NCBI GenBank assembly: GCA_024397995.1
Contig: CP073746.1
Location: forward strand, 1,116,001 to 1,180,000
DNA: 64,000 nt
Reading direction: 5' to 3'
Source of the DNA: a bacterium SCSIO 12827
GTDB lineage: Bacteria; Pseudomonadota; Alphaproteobacteria; Rhodospirillales; Casp-alpha2
Translations under genes and position numbers: made by a program
In this document: piece by piece, positions 54,779 through 63,723 of the stretch
How positions within the stretch are numbered: the first letter of the stretch is position 1
How the letters are laid out: every line of letters begins with the position of its first letter
The notes under the pieces: model-generated
Databases searched by the model: none
What the model saw: the letters and a program-made list of their open reading frames with translations, nothing else
Told to the model about the DNA's origin: nothing

Positions 54779-55140
54779 TGGGTATCATCCTTCGGCGTAT
54801 TTTCGTTATCTGCGGGGGCCTGCAGGTCGGCGAGCAATGCATCCAGGCGCTGGAAGCGGGCTTCCCAGAATTCGCGATAGGCTTCCAGCCAGTCGACGGC
54901 TTCGGCCAGGGGGGCTGCCTCCAGCCGGCAGGGCCGGCGCTGGGCATCGCGGTGGCGCGAGATCAAACCCGCGGTCTCCAACACGCGCAGGTGCTTGGAC
55001 ACGGCCGGTTGGCTCATGTCGAACGGGTCGGCCAGTTCGGCGACCGAGGCCTCGCCCAAAGCCAGACGTTGGAGAATGGCGCGCCGGGTCGGATCGGCCA
55101 GGGCGGCGAAGGTCGCGTCGAGACGGTCAGTGGAGATCAT
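54775..55140 (-). CDS. ArsR-family transcriptional regulator
   Basis: 121 aa winged-helix repressor (FAALADPTRRAILQRLALGE; SVAELADPFDMSQPAVSKHL recognition helix; VLETAGLISRHRD wing). It lacks the CxC metal motif of arsenic sensors, so it is of the SRPBCC-linked, probably metal-independent type. Likely autoregulated through the palindrome just upstream. Confidence 0.94.
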   Translation of the reverse strand: MISTDRLDATFAALADPTRRAILQRLALGEASVAELADPFDMSQPAVSKHLRVLETAGLISRHRDAQRRPCRLEAAPLAEAVDWLEAYREFWEARFQRLDALLADLQAPADNENTPKDDTQ

Positions 55141-55141
55141 A

Positions 55142-55176
55142 ATATAACCACATAGTTATAGAACTTCTGAGTTATA
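55142..55176. promoter_or_regulatory. Probable ArsR operator
   Basis: TATAAC (55143-55148), six bases, GTTATA (55155-55160) form a perfect inverted repeat two bases upstream of the ArsR start codon. A third half-site GTTATA is at 55171-55176. AT-rich sites of this form (ATATAACC-type) are typical for ArsR/SRPBCC operons. Confidence 0.75.
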
Positions 55177-55310
55177 TAATGATGTTTATTGCCGGTCAAG
55201 GCTGCGCAGTAACGGTGGGCCTTGGCGGCGGCGAAAAAATCCCGCAGGATGGTTTCAAGAAGGCGGGGCGCTTTCAACAAGTCCGGGCACGAACCCGGAC
55301 GGGAGGGGAC

Positions 55311-56672
55311 ATGTCTCCCATCAGACTGATGGCTACTACGGGCATCCTCGGTTATGGCTTTACCGAGGAAGCCTTCAACACGGGCATCGCCATGAAGCCC
55401 GACCTTATTGCCTGTGACGCCGGATCATCCGATCCCGGGCCTCATTACCTGGGTTCGGGCACGGCCTTCGTATCGCGTGCGGCGGCCAAGCGGGACCTGG
55501 GCCTGATGGTCGGCGCCGGGATGGAACATGGCATTCCGGTGATGATCGGCTCCGCCGGCGGCAGCGGCAGCGACGCCCAGGTCGACTGGACGCTGGAAAT
55601 CCTCAAGGAAATCTGCGCCGAAAAGGGCCTGAAGCCCAAGGTCCGGGTGATCCGCACGGAACAGACCAAGGATGCGATCAAGGCCAAGGTCCGGGCCGGC
55701 AAGGTCACGCCGCTGGGCCCCATCGCCGACCTGACCGAGGACGACGTCGATCAATCATCCCGCATCGTCGCCATGATGGGCCCGGAAGCCTATCAGCAGG
55801 CCCTGGCTGACGGCGCCGACGTGGTGATCGCCGGGCGCGGCACGGACGCCGCCCTGTTCGCGGCCTTGCCCCTGATGAAGGGCGCCGACCCGGGCCTGGC
55901 CTGGCATCTGGCTAAGATCATCGAATGCGGCGCCCAGGTGGTGGAGCCGCGCGAAGGTCAGGACTGCGTCATCGGCACCATCTATGACGACCATTTCACG
56001 GTCGAGCCGGGCTCGCCGATCCGCCGCGCCACGGTGACGCGAGTCTCGGCCCATACCTTGTATGAGAACCCGGAGCCCTACCGCTTGAAGGAGCCGGACG
56101 GCACCCTGGTCACCGACCGCTGCACATTCGAGCAGTTGGATGATCGTACGGTCAAAGTTTCGGGCAGCCGCTATGAGCCCTCGGAAAAGTACACGGTGAA
56201 GCTGGAGGGGGCCCGCCCGCTCGGTTATCGCACCGTGTTCATCGCCGGCATCCGGGACCCCATCCTGATCGACATCATCGACGACTTCGTCGAGGCCTGC
56301 CGCGGGCGCATCGCGCGCGATGTCGGTACGCTCGGCATCAATGCCGAGGACTACACCTTGTCCGTCCATCTGTACGGCAAGAACGCGGTGATGGGATCGT
56401 TGGAGCCTGAGGCCGATCAGCCGATTCACGAGATCGGCCTGCTGCTCGACGTGTTGGGCAAGACCGAGGACATCAGCCGCGCCGTCCTCGCCAAGTCGCG
56501 CTATGCCTTCCTGCACACGGACTTTCCCGGGCGCATGTGCATTTCCGGCAACCTGGCGATCCCGTTCTCGCCGTCGGACATGCACGTCGGGCCGGTCTAC
56601 GAATTCAACGTCTGGCACGTCATGGAATGCGATCCCATGGAGCCGGTCCGCATGGAATGGCTGGAGGTCTAA
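55311..56672 (+). CDS. AtuA-like DUF1446 family protein
   Basis: 453 aa. The ATG at 55311 after GGGAGGGGAC fits the family start (MSPIRLMATTGILGYGFTEE). Characteristic blocks: CDAGSSDPGPHYLGSG, MIGSAGGSGSDAQVDWT, VVIAGRGTDAALFAALPL, EPREGQDCVIGTIYDDHF. AtuA is the acyclic terpene utilisation protein, whose reaction is not established; members are often next to DUF4387 genes, as here. Cytoplasmic, no signal. First of three closely spaced genes (72 and 34 bases). Confidence 0.88.
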   Translation: MSPIRLMATTGILGYGFTEEAFNTGIAMKPDLIACDAGSSDPGPHYLGSGTAFVSRAAAKRDLGLMVGAGMEHGIPVMIGSAGGSGSDAQVDWTLEILKEICAEKGLKPKVRVIRTEQTKDAIKAKVRAGKVTPLGPIADLTEDDVDQSSRIVAMMGPEAYQQALADGADVVIAGRGTDAALFAALPLMKGADPGLAWHLAKIIECGAQVVEPREGQDCVIGTIYDDHFTVEPGSPIRRATVTRVSAHTLYENPEPYRLKEPDGTLVTDRCTFEQLDDRTVKVSGSRYEPSEKYTVKLEGARPLGYRTVFIAGIRDPILIDIIDDFVEACRGRIARDVGTLGINAEDYTLSVHLYGKNAVMGSLEPEADQPIHEIGLLLDVLGKTEDISRAVLAKSRYAFLHTDFPGRMCISGNLAIPFSPSDMHVGPVYEFNVWHVMECDPMEPVRMEWLEV

Positions 56673-56744
56673 TCGCAAATCCTGAGCGGGCCGAATTCAG
56701 GCCCGCGACGACGCATTTGCGAAAAGAAAAAAGAGGTAATACCC

Positions 56745-57629
56745 ATGAAGATCACCCTGCTGGGCACGGGCACGCCGACGCCGTCGCTGAAACGCATGAG
56801 TTCGGGCTATCTGGTCGAGGTCGCGGGCGACGTGATGCTGTTCGACCACGGTCCCGGCGCCCACCATCGCATGTTGGAAGCGGGCAAGCGGGCGACGGAC
56901 GTCACCCACGTCTTCTTCAGCCACCTGCATTACGACCACTGCCTGGATTACGGCCGCCTGGTCCTGACCCATTGGGACCAGGGCGTGGGCAAACTGCCGG
57001 AATTGCAGGTCTACGGCCCGCCCTTCACGGCGCGCATGACGGAACTGCTGTTCGGTGACGACGGCATCTGGGGACCGGACCTGAAGGCGCGCACGGAACA
57101 TCCGCTGTCGACCGTGATCTACAACGCGCGGGGCGGCGAGGGGGCCAGGGCCAAGCCGAACCCTCAGGTGCCGGAGCTGAAAAGCGGCGACGTGATCGAG
57201 ACCGACCATTGGAAACTGACCTGCGCCAGTGTGCGGCACGTGCAGCCGTTCCTGCACTGCTACGGCTACCGCCTGGAAACGGACGACGGCGTGTTCGTCT
57301 ATTCCGGCGACACGGGTCCCTGCAAGGCCATCGAGAAACTGGCCCAGGACGCGGACGTGCTGGTCAACATGTGCCATTACCTAAGCGGCACGGAACTGGG
57401 CAAGGAATTCGCCGAAGGCTGCATGGGGCATCTGGAACTGGCCGACCTGGGTGCCGCCGCCGGGGTCAAGAACCTGGTGGTCAGCCACGTGACGGAACAG
57501 ATGGACCGCCCCGGCGTGCGCGAACGCATCCTGCGGGAAATGGGCGCGCGGTATTCCGGCAACCTGTTCTTCGGCGAGGACCTGATGGAAATCCCCGTCG
57601 GCGGACCGGCACCCGCCAAGCTGGATTGA
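56745..57629 (+). CDS. Metallo-beta-lactamase-fold hydrolase (RNase Z-like subgroup)
   Basis: 294 aa. The metal motif H-x-H-x-D-H is complete (FSHLHYDHCLDYGRL), with later His/Asp ligands in FVYSGDTGPCKA and LVVSHVTEQMDRPG. It starts MKITLLGTGTPTPSLKR, as do RNase Z/arylsulphatase-like hydrolases, but lacks tRNA-processing exosite sequences, so a small-molecule ester or lactone hydrolase is more likely. Placed between the AtuA-like and DUF4387 genes; probably one step of the same route. Confidence 0.9.
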   Translation: MKITLLGTGTPTPSLKRMSSGYLVEVAGDVMLFDHGPGAHHRMLEAGKRATDVTHVFFSHLHYDHCLDYGRLVLTHWDQGVGKLPELQVYGPPFTARMTELLFGDDGIWGPDLKARTEHPLSTVIYNARGGEGARAKPNPQVPELKSGDVIETDHWKLTCASVRHVQPFLHCYGYRLETDDGVFVYSGDTGPCKAIEKLAQDADVLVNMCHYLSGTELGKEFAEGCMGHLELADLGAAAGVKNLVVSHVTEQMDRPGVRERILREMGARYSGNLFFGEDLMEIPVGGPAPAKLD

Positions 57630-57663
57630 CGCGCGAGACACGAAAGATAAGGACGATACATTC

Positions 57664-57975
57664 ATGGCCAAACTGAGAGACATCGCGCGGGTGGTCCGCG
57701 GCAAGAACGCAGGCGCGCTTTACCTGACCCTCGACGTCATGTTCGACGACGATGCGACCTACCGCCGGGTGCGCGACTGCGGGGTGCTGAGCCCGCGCGC
57801 CCTGGCGCCCCTTTACGGTGTCACCGACAACGAGGTCGCGATCATTCCCTTCGACGTCGCCCGCGCCATCAAGATCACCGTGCCGCGTCGCGTGCGCTCG
57901 GGCTCCCCCGGCGACACGGACGTCTACGGCGCTCAGCAGCACGTGCCGCTGATGCAGCTTGAGGTGCCGGAATAG
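57664..57975 (+). CDS. DUF4387 family protein
   Basis: 103 aa. Core features: LRDIARVVRGKNAGALYLTL, DVMFDDDATYRRVRDCGVLS and AIKITVPRRVRSGSPGDTDV. DUF4387 proteins accompany, or are fused to, AtuA/DUF1446 proteins; their joint function is not established. No signal or membrane segment. Last gene of the three-gene run; its stop lies 11 bases from the convergent TonB receptor gene. Confidence 0.88.
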   Translation: MAKLRDIARVVRGKNAGALYLTLDVMFDDDATYRRVRDCGVLSPRALAPLYGVTDNEVAIIPFDVARAIKITVPRRVRSGSPGDTDVYGAQQHVPLMQLEVPE

Positions 57976-57986
57976 GGCCCCGGTTA

Positions 57987-60425
57987 TTAGAAATCCATGG
58001 ACATGGATAGTTTGACGGTGAACGGCGCACCTTGCACCAGATAGCCGCCCTGGGACGAGGCCCAGTACCCGCTGTTTGCGATGTTTTCCACATTCAACAG
58101 AAAGTTCGCTTCGCGTCCGGCAATATTCCGGACCAAGCGGGCCCCCATGTCGAACCGGGTCCAGGATCCGATTTCCTGGGAATTGCCAGTGTCGATGTAT
58201 TGCCGGCCGGTATGCAGGGCCCGCGCGCTTAGGGTCAGGCCGTCGAGACAGGGGCAATCCCATTCCACGCTCGCATTCAGTTGGTACAGGGGCACGCCGA
58301 CCGCGACGTTGCCGTCGTTTGTGCCGCCTGCGGTTTCGGTCAGCTTGGCGTCGGTGACGGACGTTCCGCCCAACAGGCGCAGGCCGGGGACCGGTTCACC
58401 GAATACGGAAATCTCGATTCCCCGGTTCCGCTGTTCGCCGTCGGCGGAATAGATGTTCGTTGTCGGGTCGGTTACCGCGCTGGGCTGGGTCGTTTGGAAC
58501 AGGGCCAGGGCGGCGCCCAGGTTGCCCAAGTCGACCTTGCCGCCCACTTCATATTGAACCGACGTATAAGGGGCCAGCACTTCGCCCGAGTTTGCGGCGC
58601 TGGATGGTGCTGAACCGCCCGGTTGGAGACCCTCGATGCGATTGACGTAAAGCGAGACGCTTTCCGCCGGTTTATAGACCAAGCCGACCACCGGGCTGAT
58701 GGCCGTATCATTAAAGTTGCTGGTCTCCAGGTTGCTTGTCCGGTTGAAGTTCAGGCTTTGAATCTGCTGGTAGCGGACACCTACCGTCAGCAGGACCCGC
58801 TCGTCCAGATCAGAGATCGTGTCGGACGCATAGTAGCTGCGCAGCAGGACCTTGCTGACCAGGGGTAGGCGTTCGAAATCACCTCCGCTCGACGTTGTCG
58901 CACCGCGTGCCAGTTCGATGGGGTCATAAATGTTGGTGTTTTCGGTGGTGCCGAATTCGTAGGCGTTACGGTTGGCGCTTTTCAGGGCGGACATGCCGGC
59001 ATTCATCTTGTGCCGCAACGGCCCTGTATCAAGGTTGCCTTTGATTCCGGCCTGGCCGGTGAGGCTCAGATCCTCGCGCGGCACGGTCAGGCGCCGGGCC
59101 GTCGCGGTGCCGTCGTTGCTGCTCACCCGGATCGAGGCATAGTCGCCGTCCTCGCGCAGGGTATGCACGCCGAAGGCGGCCTGCAGGGTCAGGTTCTGAA
59201 GCAGGTCGTATTCAATCCGTGTCTGAGCAAAGGAATCCTCCAGGTCGCTATAGGAATAGGTTGCCGCGTAGTTGTGGCTGGCGTCCGGCGCATTGGGCAC
59301 CTGGCTTCCCGTGACGAAAACGGTCGGCCGACCTTGGTCGACTCGTTGGCGTTGGGTTGCGATATCCAACGTCGCGCGGAGTTTGTCCCCCCGGTAATCG
59401 AAGGCGCCGGAAGCCATGTGCATGTAGCGCTCTTCGTTTTCAACGGCGGTCTCTCCGGCGCGCAGGGCGCTGTTGATCCGCACGCCGAAGGCATTATCGG
59501 GGCCGAAGCGACGCCCCATGTCGGCATGGACCCCGGCCCGCAGGGTCTGGCCGTAGTTCGCGGTCACCCGAGTCAACGGTTCGTCACCTGCGCGTTTGGG
59601 GACCAGGTTTATGCCGCCGCCAATGCCCGTAGCGCCCGGAGCCGCACCATTCAGAAAAGCGTTGGCGCCTTTGAAGACCTCGATACGTTCGAACATGTCG
59701 GTCGACGAGATTTGCCGGGGCGACGTGCCGTAAAGACCGTCAACGGACAGGTCGTCGTTGTATAGGGGAAAGCCACGGACAACGAAGAGTTCCGAAAAGT
59801 TGCCGTAGCCATAGGTGCTGCGAATGGCCGGGTCGTTGTCCAGGATATCGCCGATCGTTTCCGCTTGTTGGTTGCGAATGGCGGTTTCCGTATGGGCTGT
59901 CATGGTGAAGGGGACTTCCATCATGTCCTGGTTCCCGAGGACACCGGCCCGCGCACCGCGCGCGATTTGACCGCCGGCAAATTCTGCAGGCAACGTGCCG
60001 ATCTCCGCTTGGGTGGGAACGATCCGGCCTTCGACGGAAACGGTGCCCAGCGTGAGGCGGTCGCCGCTTGCCTGCGGCCCGCCGAGGGCGACCGTGCGTG
60101 CGCCGGTCAGGCGGAAGGTGACGCCCGTACCGGTGAGCAGGCGCGTGAGCGCCGCCGTCGGTGTCAGGCTGCCGGTTACTCCCGGTGACTTGCGGTCGCG
60201 GGTGACCTCGGCCGCATATCCGACCTGCCAGCCCGTGGCGGCGATGAAGGCGTCGATGGCGGCGCCGAGCGGCTGGGCGGCGATGTCGAAGGTAACCCGT
60301 GAGTCTTCGGCGACTTCCACGGCATGTGCCGTGCCCGGCGTTGTCAAAGCATAGGCAGCGGACAGGCCAACGGCCGTGCAGGTCATCAAGGCCGCCGTGA
60401 AGCGGCGGGTGCGGGTGGTGGTCAT
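57987..60425 (-). CDS. TonB-dependent siderophore receptor with N-terminal STN signalling domain
   Basis: 812 aa outer-membrane receptor. Signal peptide (residues 1-35), STN domain (about 45-120; FDIAAQPLGAAIDAFIAATG) that contacts FecR, plug domain (about 180-300; RGFPLYNDDLSVDGLYG), then a 22-strand barrel ending KLSMSMDF. This is the FecA/FpvA-type transducing class: ligand binding signals through FecR to the ECF sigma factor coded just upstream. Probably imports a ferric siderophore; ligand unknown. Separated from fecR by 131 bases. Confidence 0.94.
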   Translation of the reverse strand: MTTTRTRRFTAALMTCTAVGLSAAYALTTPGTAHAVEVAEDSRVTFDIAAQPLGAAIDAFIAATGWQVGYAAEVTRDRKSPGVTGSLTPTAALTRLLTGTGVTFRLTGARTVALGGPQASGDRLTLGTVSVEGRIVPTQAEIGTLPAEFAGGQIARGARAGVLGNQDMMEVPFTMTAHTETAIRNQQAETIGDILDNDPAIRSTYGYGNFSELFVVRGFPLYNDDLSVDGLYGTSPRQISSTDMFERIEVFKGANAFLNGAAPGATGIGGGINLVPKRAGDEPLTRVTANYGQTLRAGVHADMGRRFGPDNAFGVRINSALRAGETAVENEERYMHMASGAFDYRGDKLRATLDIATQRQRVDQGRPTVFVTGSQVPNAPDASHNYAATYSYSDLEDSFAQTRIEYDLLQNLTLQAAFGVHTLREDGDYASIRVSSNDGTATARRLTVPREDLSLTGQAGIKGNLDTGPLRHKMNAGMSALKSANRNAYEFGTTENTNIYDPIELARGATTSSGGDFERLPLVSKVLLRSYYASDTISDLDERVLLTVGVRYQQIQSLNFNRTSNLETSNFNDTAISPVVGLVYKPAESVSLYVNRIEGLQPGGSAPSSAANSGEVLAPYTSVQYEVGGKVDLGNLGAALALFQTTQPSAVTDPTTNIYSADGEQRNRGIEISVFGEPVPGLRLLGGTSVTDAKLTETAGGTNDGNVAVGVPLYQLNASVEWDCPCLDGLTLSARALHTGRQYIDTGNSQEIGSWTRFDMGARLVRNIAGREANFLLNVENIANSGYWASSQGGYLVQGAPFTVKLSMSMDF

Positions 60426-60556
60426 GGCGCGTTATTCCCCTTATTGGCCCTTATGGTCTTCGCGGCGGCGCGTATTTGAATTTGCGACGCATTCGCATTT
60501 ATGAAGCCGAGACGAACGAGGGGCAGTCGTCTCCCAACAAAAAATCCAAAAATTTG

Positions 60557-61624
60557 CTAGTGCAGGACGGTCAGCAAGCCGGGAAGGCGGATGACGTCGG
60601 CCCCGGCCACATCGGCCAGAGCGGCGACCACGGCGGCAGGGTCGTTCAGGCGGTAGTTACCACTGACCCGAAGCCTACGCAGGCGGTCCGTCGCCAGGAC
60701 CACCGGGTCCTTGTGGTGGCGGGCGAGCTGCGTCATGACTTCGGCCAGTGGCCGGTCGTGGAACACCAAGCGACCGTCGATCCAGGCGAAGGTTGTTTGA
60801 GGCACAAATGCCGCCGCATCGCCCAAATGGCCGGCGGTGACAGTCACGCCCTCGCCGGGGGTCAGGTCCACCGGCGTGCCGCGATCGTCGCCCGCGACTC
60901 GCACATGTCCGCGTTTCACGCGGACTTCGGTATTCCCGTCTTGCAGCGTGACGGAAAAAGCCGTGCCGACGACGCGGGTCAGGGACCGCCCGGCGGCGAC
61001 CTCGAACGGCCGTTCAGGGTCGGGGCGCACATCGAAGAAGGCCTCCCCTCGGACCAGTTCCACCCGGCGCCTGTCGGCATCGAAGGAAACATTCATGGCA
61101 CTTTCCGCGTTCAGCACCACCACTGACCCGTCGGGCAGGGAGACTTCGGCGCGTTGTCCCGTTTCTGTCCCATGGTCGGCAGATGGTTGGAACGGATTGC
61201 CGCCGAGCAGATGGCCCAGGCCGACGGCCAGAACCAGGGCGGCGGCCAGGGCCAGCATCGGGCGCAACGCGGCGCGCGGGCGGGCGGGGCGGGGCGGGGG
61301 CATGGTTGCGGGTGCTTGGGTTTCCACGGCGCGGGTGAATTCCGGCGAGGCCCAAAGCCCGGCTACGCGCTTATAGGCGCGGGCATTGTCCGGGTGGGCG
61401 GCGTGCCAGGCGGCGAAGGTGCGCTTCTCGCCCGCCGTCATCGTCCCCGATTGATGGCGCGTGAACCAATCGAGGGCCTCGGCCATTGCCGTGTCGTGAT
61501 TGGGGTTTTCATCGTCATGGGTCATGGTGATGCGTCGTCGGTGGCCATCCGCAGATGACGCCGCGGATATAGACGAGACGGATGAGGGCGCGGATTCTCC
61601 CAAAAGATTCTTGCGAAGACTCAC
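60557..61624 (-). CDS. fecR: FecR-type anti-sigma/transducer protein
   Basis: 355 aa from the GTG at 61624, which follows GGAG at seven bases and overlaps the sigma factor's stop (GTGA); a shorter ATG start at 61525 (MTHDDENPNHDT) gives the more usual N-terminus but has a poor ribosome site. Order: cytoplasmic FecR N-terminal helices (ALDWFTRHQSG; FAAWHAAHPDNARAYKRVAG), one transmembrane helix (about 123-145), periplasmic FecR beta domain, and a C-terminal STN-like subdomain (DRPLAEVMTQLARHHKDPVV). It passes the receptor signal to the sigma factor. Confidence 0.92.
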   Translation of the reverse strand: MSLRKNLLGESAPSSVSSISAASSADGHRRRITMTHDDENPNHDTAMAEALDWFTRHQSGTMTAGEKRTFAAWHAAHPDNARAYKRVAGLWASPEFTRAVETQAPATMPPPRPARPRAALRPMLALAAALVLAVGLGHLLGGNPFQPSADHGTETGQRAEVSLPDGSVVVLNAESAMNVSFDADRRRVELVRGEAFFDVRPDPERPFEVAAGRSLTRVVGTAFSVTLQDGNTEVRVKRGHVRVAGDDRGTPVDLTPGEGVTVTAGHLGDAAAFVPQTTFAWIDGRLVFHDRPLAEVMTQLARHHKDPVVLATDRLRRLRVSGNYRLNDPAAVVAALADVAGADVIRLPGLLTVLH

Positions 61625-62148
61625 GTTATGTCTCCGTCATCCATGGCGGCAAGACAGCGGGCCAGGGCGCCGCGGATGTCGTTGTAGACCGTGTTTTCGG
61701 ACACGCCCAGGCGGCGGGCGATCTCGGGATAGGTCAGGCCTTCCAGACGCGACAACATCAGCGCCCGGCGCGCGCGATCCGGCAGGGTCGCCAGGGCGCC
61801 CTCGACTTGGGTCAGGTTCTGGGCGTCCATTACCGCCGTTTCCTGGGTTGGCTGCGGTGCGGCGACGGCATCGGTGGTGCCGTCGGGGGCTGCGGACATG
61901 AAGGTGCCGCGCAGGCGCTCGCGACGCAGGTGGTCAAGGGCGAGATTGCGCGCGGTCTGGTACAGGAACGCCTGCAAGTGCGTCACCGGGCGCTCGCGGG
62001 CCGCCTTGGCGACACGCAGATAGGCGTCGTGGGCAAGATCTTCTGCGGTGTGCAAGCAACCAACCATGCGGTACAGCGTGCCGACCAGCGCGCGCCGCTG
62101 GGCCTGGAATATCTGCGTCAGAAGATCACGTTGGCTGTCCGTCGCCAT
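61621..62148 (-). CDS. fecI: FecI-type ECF sigma factor
   Basis: 175 aa from the ATG at 62148, which is preceded by GAGGAC; a longer frame to 62295 would run through the Fur box and is rejected. Sigma-70 region 2 (LYRMVGCLHTAEDLAHDAYL; the LQAFLYQTARNLALDHLRRE block) and region 4 (LPDRARRALMLSRLEGLTYP; EIARRLGVSENTVYNDI) are clear. It transcribes the receptor gene on iron-siderophore signal. First gene of the fecI-fecR-receptor run. Confidence 0.94.
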   Translation of the reverse strand: MATDSQRDLLTQIFQAQRRALVGTLYRMVGCLHTAEDLAHDAYLRVAKAARERPVTHLQAFLYQTARNLALDHLRRERLRGTFMSAAPDGTTDAVAAPQPTQETAVMDAQNLTQVEGALATLPDRARRALMLSRLEGLTYPEIARRLGVSENTVYNDIRGALARCLAAMDDGDIT

Positions 62149-62202
62149 GTCGTCCTCAGAAGTGGGATGGGGGGGGACCGCGAGTCGGCCCGCGAATTTA
62201 TT

Positions 62203-62221
62203 GCAATTGATTATCATTATC
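62203..62221. promoter_or_regulatory. Fur box upstream of fecI
   Basis: GCAATTGATTATCATTATC agrees with the Fur consensus GATAATGATTATCATTATC at 16 of 19 positions. It lies 55 bases upstream of the fecI ATG, as expected for iron repression of the sigma factor. Confidence 0.85.
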
Positions 62222-62516
62222 GTGTTATCGACACCAGAACGAAATCCCGGTGCTCTGCCAACGGCATCTGCTGATGCCGCCTTGACATGGCGCATAAATC
62301 AAAGGGTGCAAAATTTCTCTGGAATTGGCGGATTGCCGACGGCATCCGCCCGTACTCTGCCTAAATTGTAACCAAATTCGCGGCATCCCGTCAGCCTGCA
62401 TGAATCTGACGCATTTTTGTCAATTGGATGTAGCCAACGGGTATGCGGCTGTGCAAAATCGCACTCAATAAATAAATTTGCCTACTACGCCTACCACGCC
62501 AACAGGGAGAATTTTC

Positions 62517-63617
62517 ATGAAAAGACGTGAGTTTCTTAAAAAATCCGCAGTCGCCGGTGTCGCTGGTGCGGCCGCTGTAACGCTTGCCAAACCTGCGATT
62601 TCGCAGGGCCGCAAGGAGATGATCATCGTCTCCACTTGGCCGCGCGACTTCCCGGGTCTCGGCCTCAGCGCGCAGCGCCTTGCCGCCCGCATTCCGGTCC
62701 TGACGGACGGTCGTATCCAGGTCAAATATTTCGCTTCCGGCGAACGCGTCGGCGCCTTCGATTCCTTCGACGAAGTGGCCTCGGGCAATTCCCAGGCCTA
62801 CATCGGCGCCGATTACTACTGGAAAGGCAAGCACCCGGGCTGGGCCTACTTCACCGCCGTTCCGTTCGGCTTCGCCTATGCGGAAATGGACGCCTGGATG
62901 AAGTACGGCGGCGGTCAGCAGCTGCATGACGAACTGGCGGCCGGCTTCGGCCTCAAGGGCTTCCCCTGCGGTAACACAGGCTGCCAGATGGGCGGCTGGT
63001 TCAACAAGGAAATCAACTCCGCCGCCGACTTCAAGGGCCTGAAGATGCGTATCCCGGGGCTGGGCGGCGACGTGCTGGCCAAGCTGGGCGCCTCGACCGT
63101 GTCCCTACCGGGCAGTCAGATTTATGAAAACCTGGTTTCCGGTTCCATCCAGGCGACGGAGTGGGTCGGTCCCTACAACGACTACTTCATGAAGTTTTAT
63201 GAAGCGGCCAAGTACTACTACTATCCGGGCATGCACGAGCCGGCTTCCCAGCTGCACATGGGCATGAACAAGAAGTGGTGGGACAGCCTGTCGAAGACCG
63301 ACCAAGCCATCATTGAAGCCGCCTGTGCCGAGGAAAACTCGCATCAGATGGCGGAAACCAACGCCAACAACGGTACGTATCTGAACAAGCTGATCAATGA
63401 TCACGGCGTCAAGGTGCGTGCCTTCAACGATGACGTGTATGACGCCTTCGGCAGGGCCGCCGAAGAAGTCTTCGCCGAAGTGCAGGCGCACAGCCCGTTG
63501 GCCAAGAAGATCCACGACAGCTTCTTGACCTCGCGTGCCGACCTCGGCCGTTGGATGATCCTGGCCGACTCCGGCTACATCAACCAGCGCAACCGCGTTC
63601 TGGGCATCAAAGTCTAA
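62517..63617 (+). CDS. TRAP transporter solute-binding protein, DctP family
   Basis: 366 aa. ATG at 62517 (MKRREFLKKSAVAGVAGAAA), a twin-arginine signal with RREFLK, preceded by AGGGAG. Mature domain: IIVSTWPRDFPGLGLSAQRL, the FNKEINSAADFKGLKMRIPG substrate-contact Arg block, SIQATEWVGPYNDYF. Related proteins of this subgroup bind 2-oxo acids, often with calcium, or mannitol/halo-acids. Followed by a stem-loop and the small permease gene. Confidence 0.95.
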   Translation: MKRREFLKKSAVAGVAGAAAVTLAKPAISQGRKEMIIVSTWPRDFPGLGLSAQRLAARIPVLTDGRIQVKYFASGERVGAFDSFDEVASGNSQAYIGADYYWKGKHPGWAYFTAVPFGFAYAEMDAWMKYGGGQQLHDELAAGFGLKGFPCGNTGCQMGGWFNKEINSAADFKGLKMRIPGLGGDVLAKLGASTVSLPGSQIYENLVSGSIQATEWVGPYNDYFMKFYEAAKYYYYPGMHEPASQLHMGMNKKWWDSLSKTDQAIIEAACAEENSHQMAETNANNGTYLNKLINDHGVKVRAFNDDVYDAFGRAAEEVFAEVQAHSPLAKKIHDSFLTSRADLGRWMILADSGYINQRNRVLGIKV

Positions 63618-63640
63618 TTGCCCGCATAACTGGGTATTAA

Positions 63641-63669
63641 GGTGGGACGGGGCATAGCCCCGTCCCATC
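63641..63669 (+). promoter_or_regulatory. Intercistronic stem-loop after TRAP binding-protein gene
   Basis: GGGACGGGGC (63644-63653) and GCCCCGTCCC (63657-63666) pair perfectly around an ATA loop, and T43-A67 extends the stem. No T tract follows, so it looks like an mRNA-stabilising or partial-termination hairpin. Confidence 0.75.
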
Positions 63670-63723
63670 CTTATCCGCCTGGGCTTGTTCTTGTGGGGAA
63701 TCGGGACAAGGGATTGCCTGTTC

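Noticed and set aside
60426-60556. FecI-type promoter before the receptor gene
   Set aside because: CGTCT-like -10 words occur, but no convincing -35 at proper spacing could be fixed by eye, so it was not listed.
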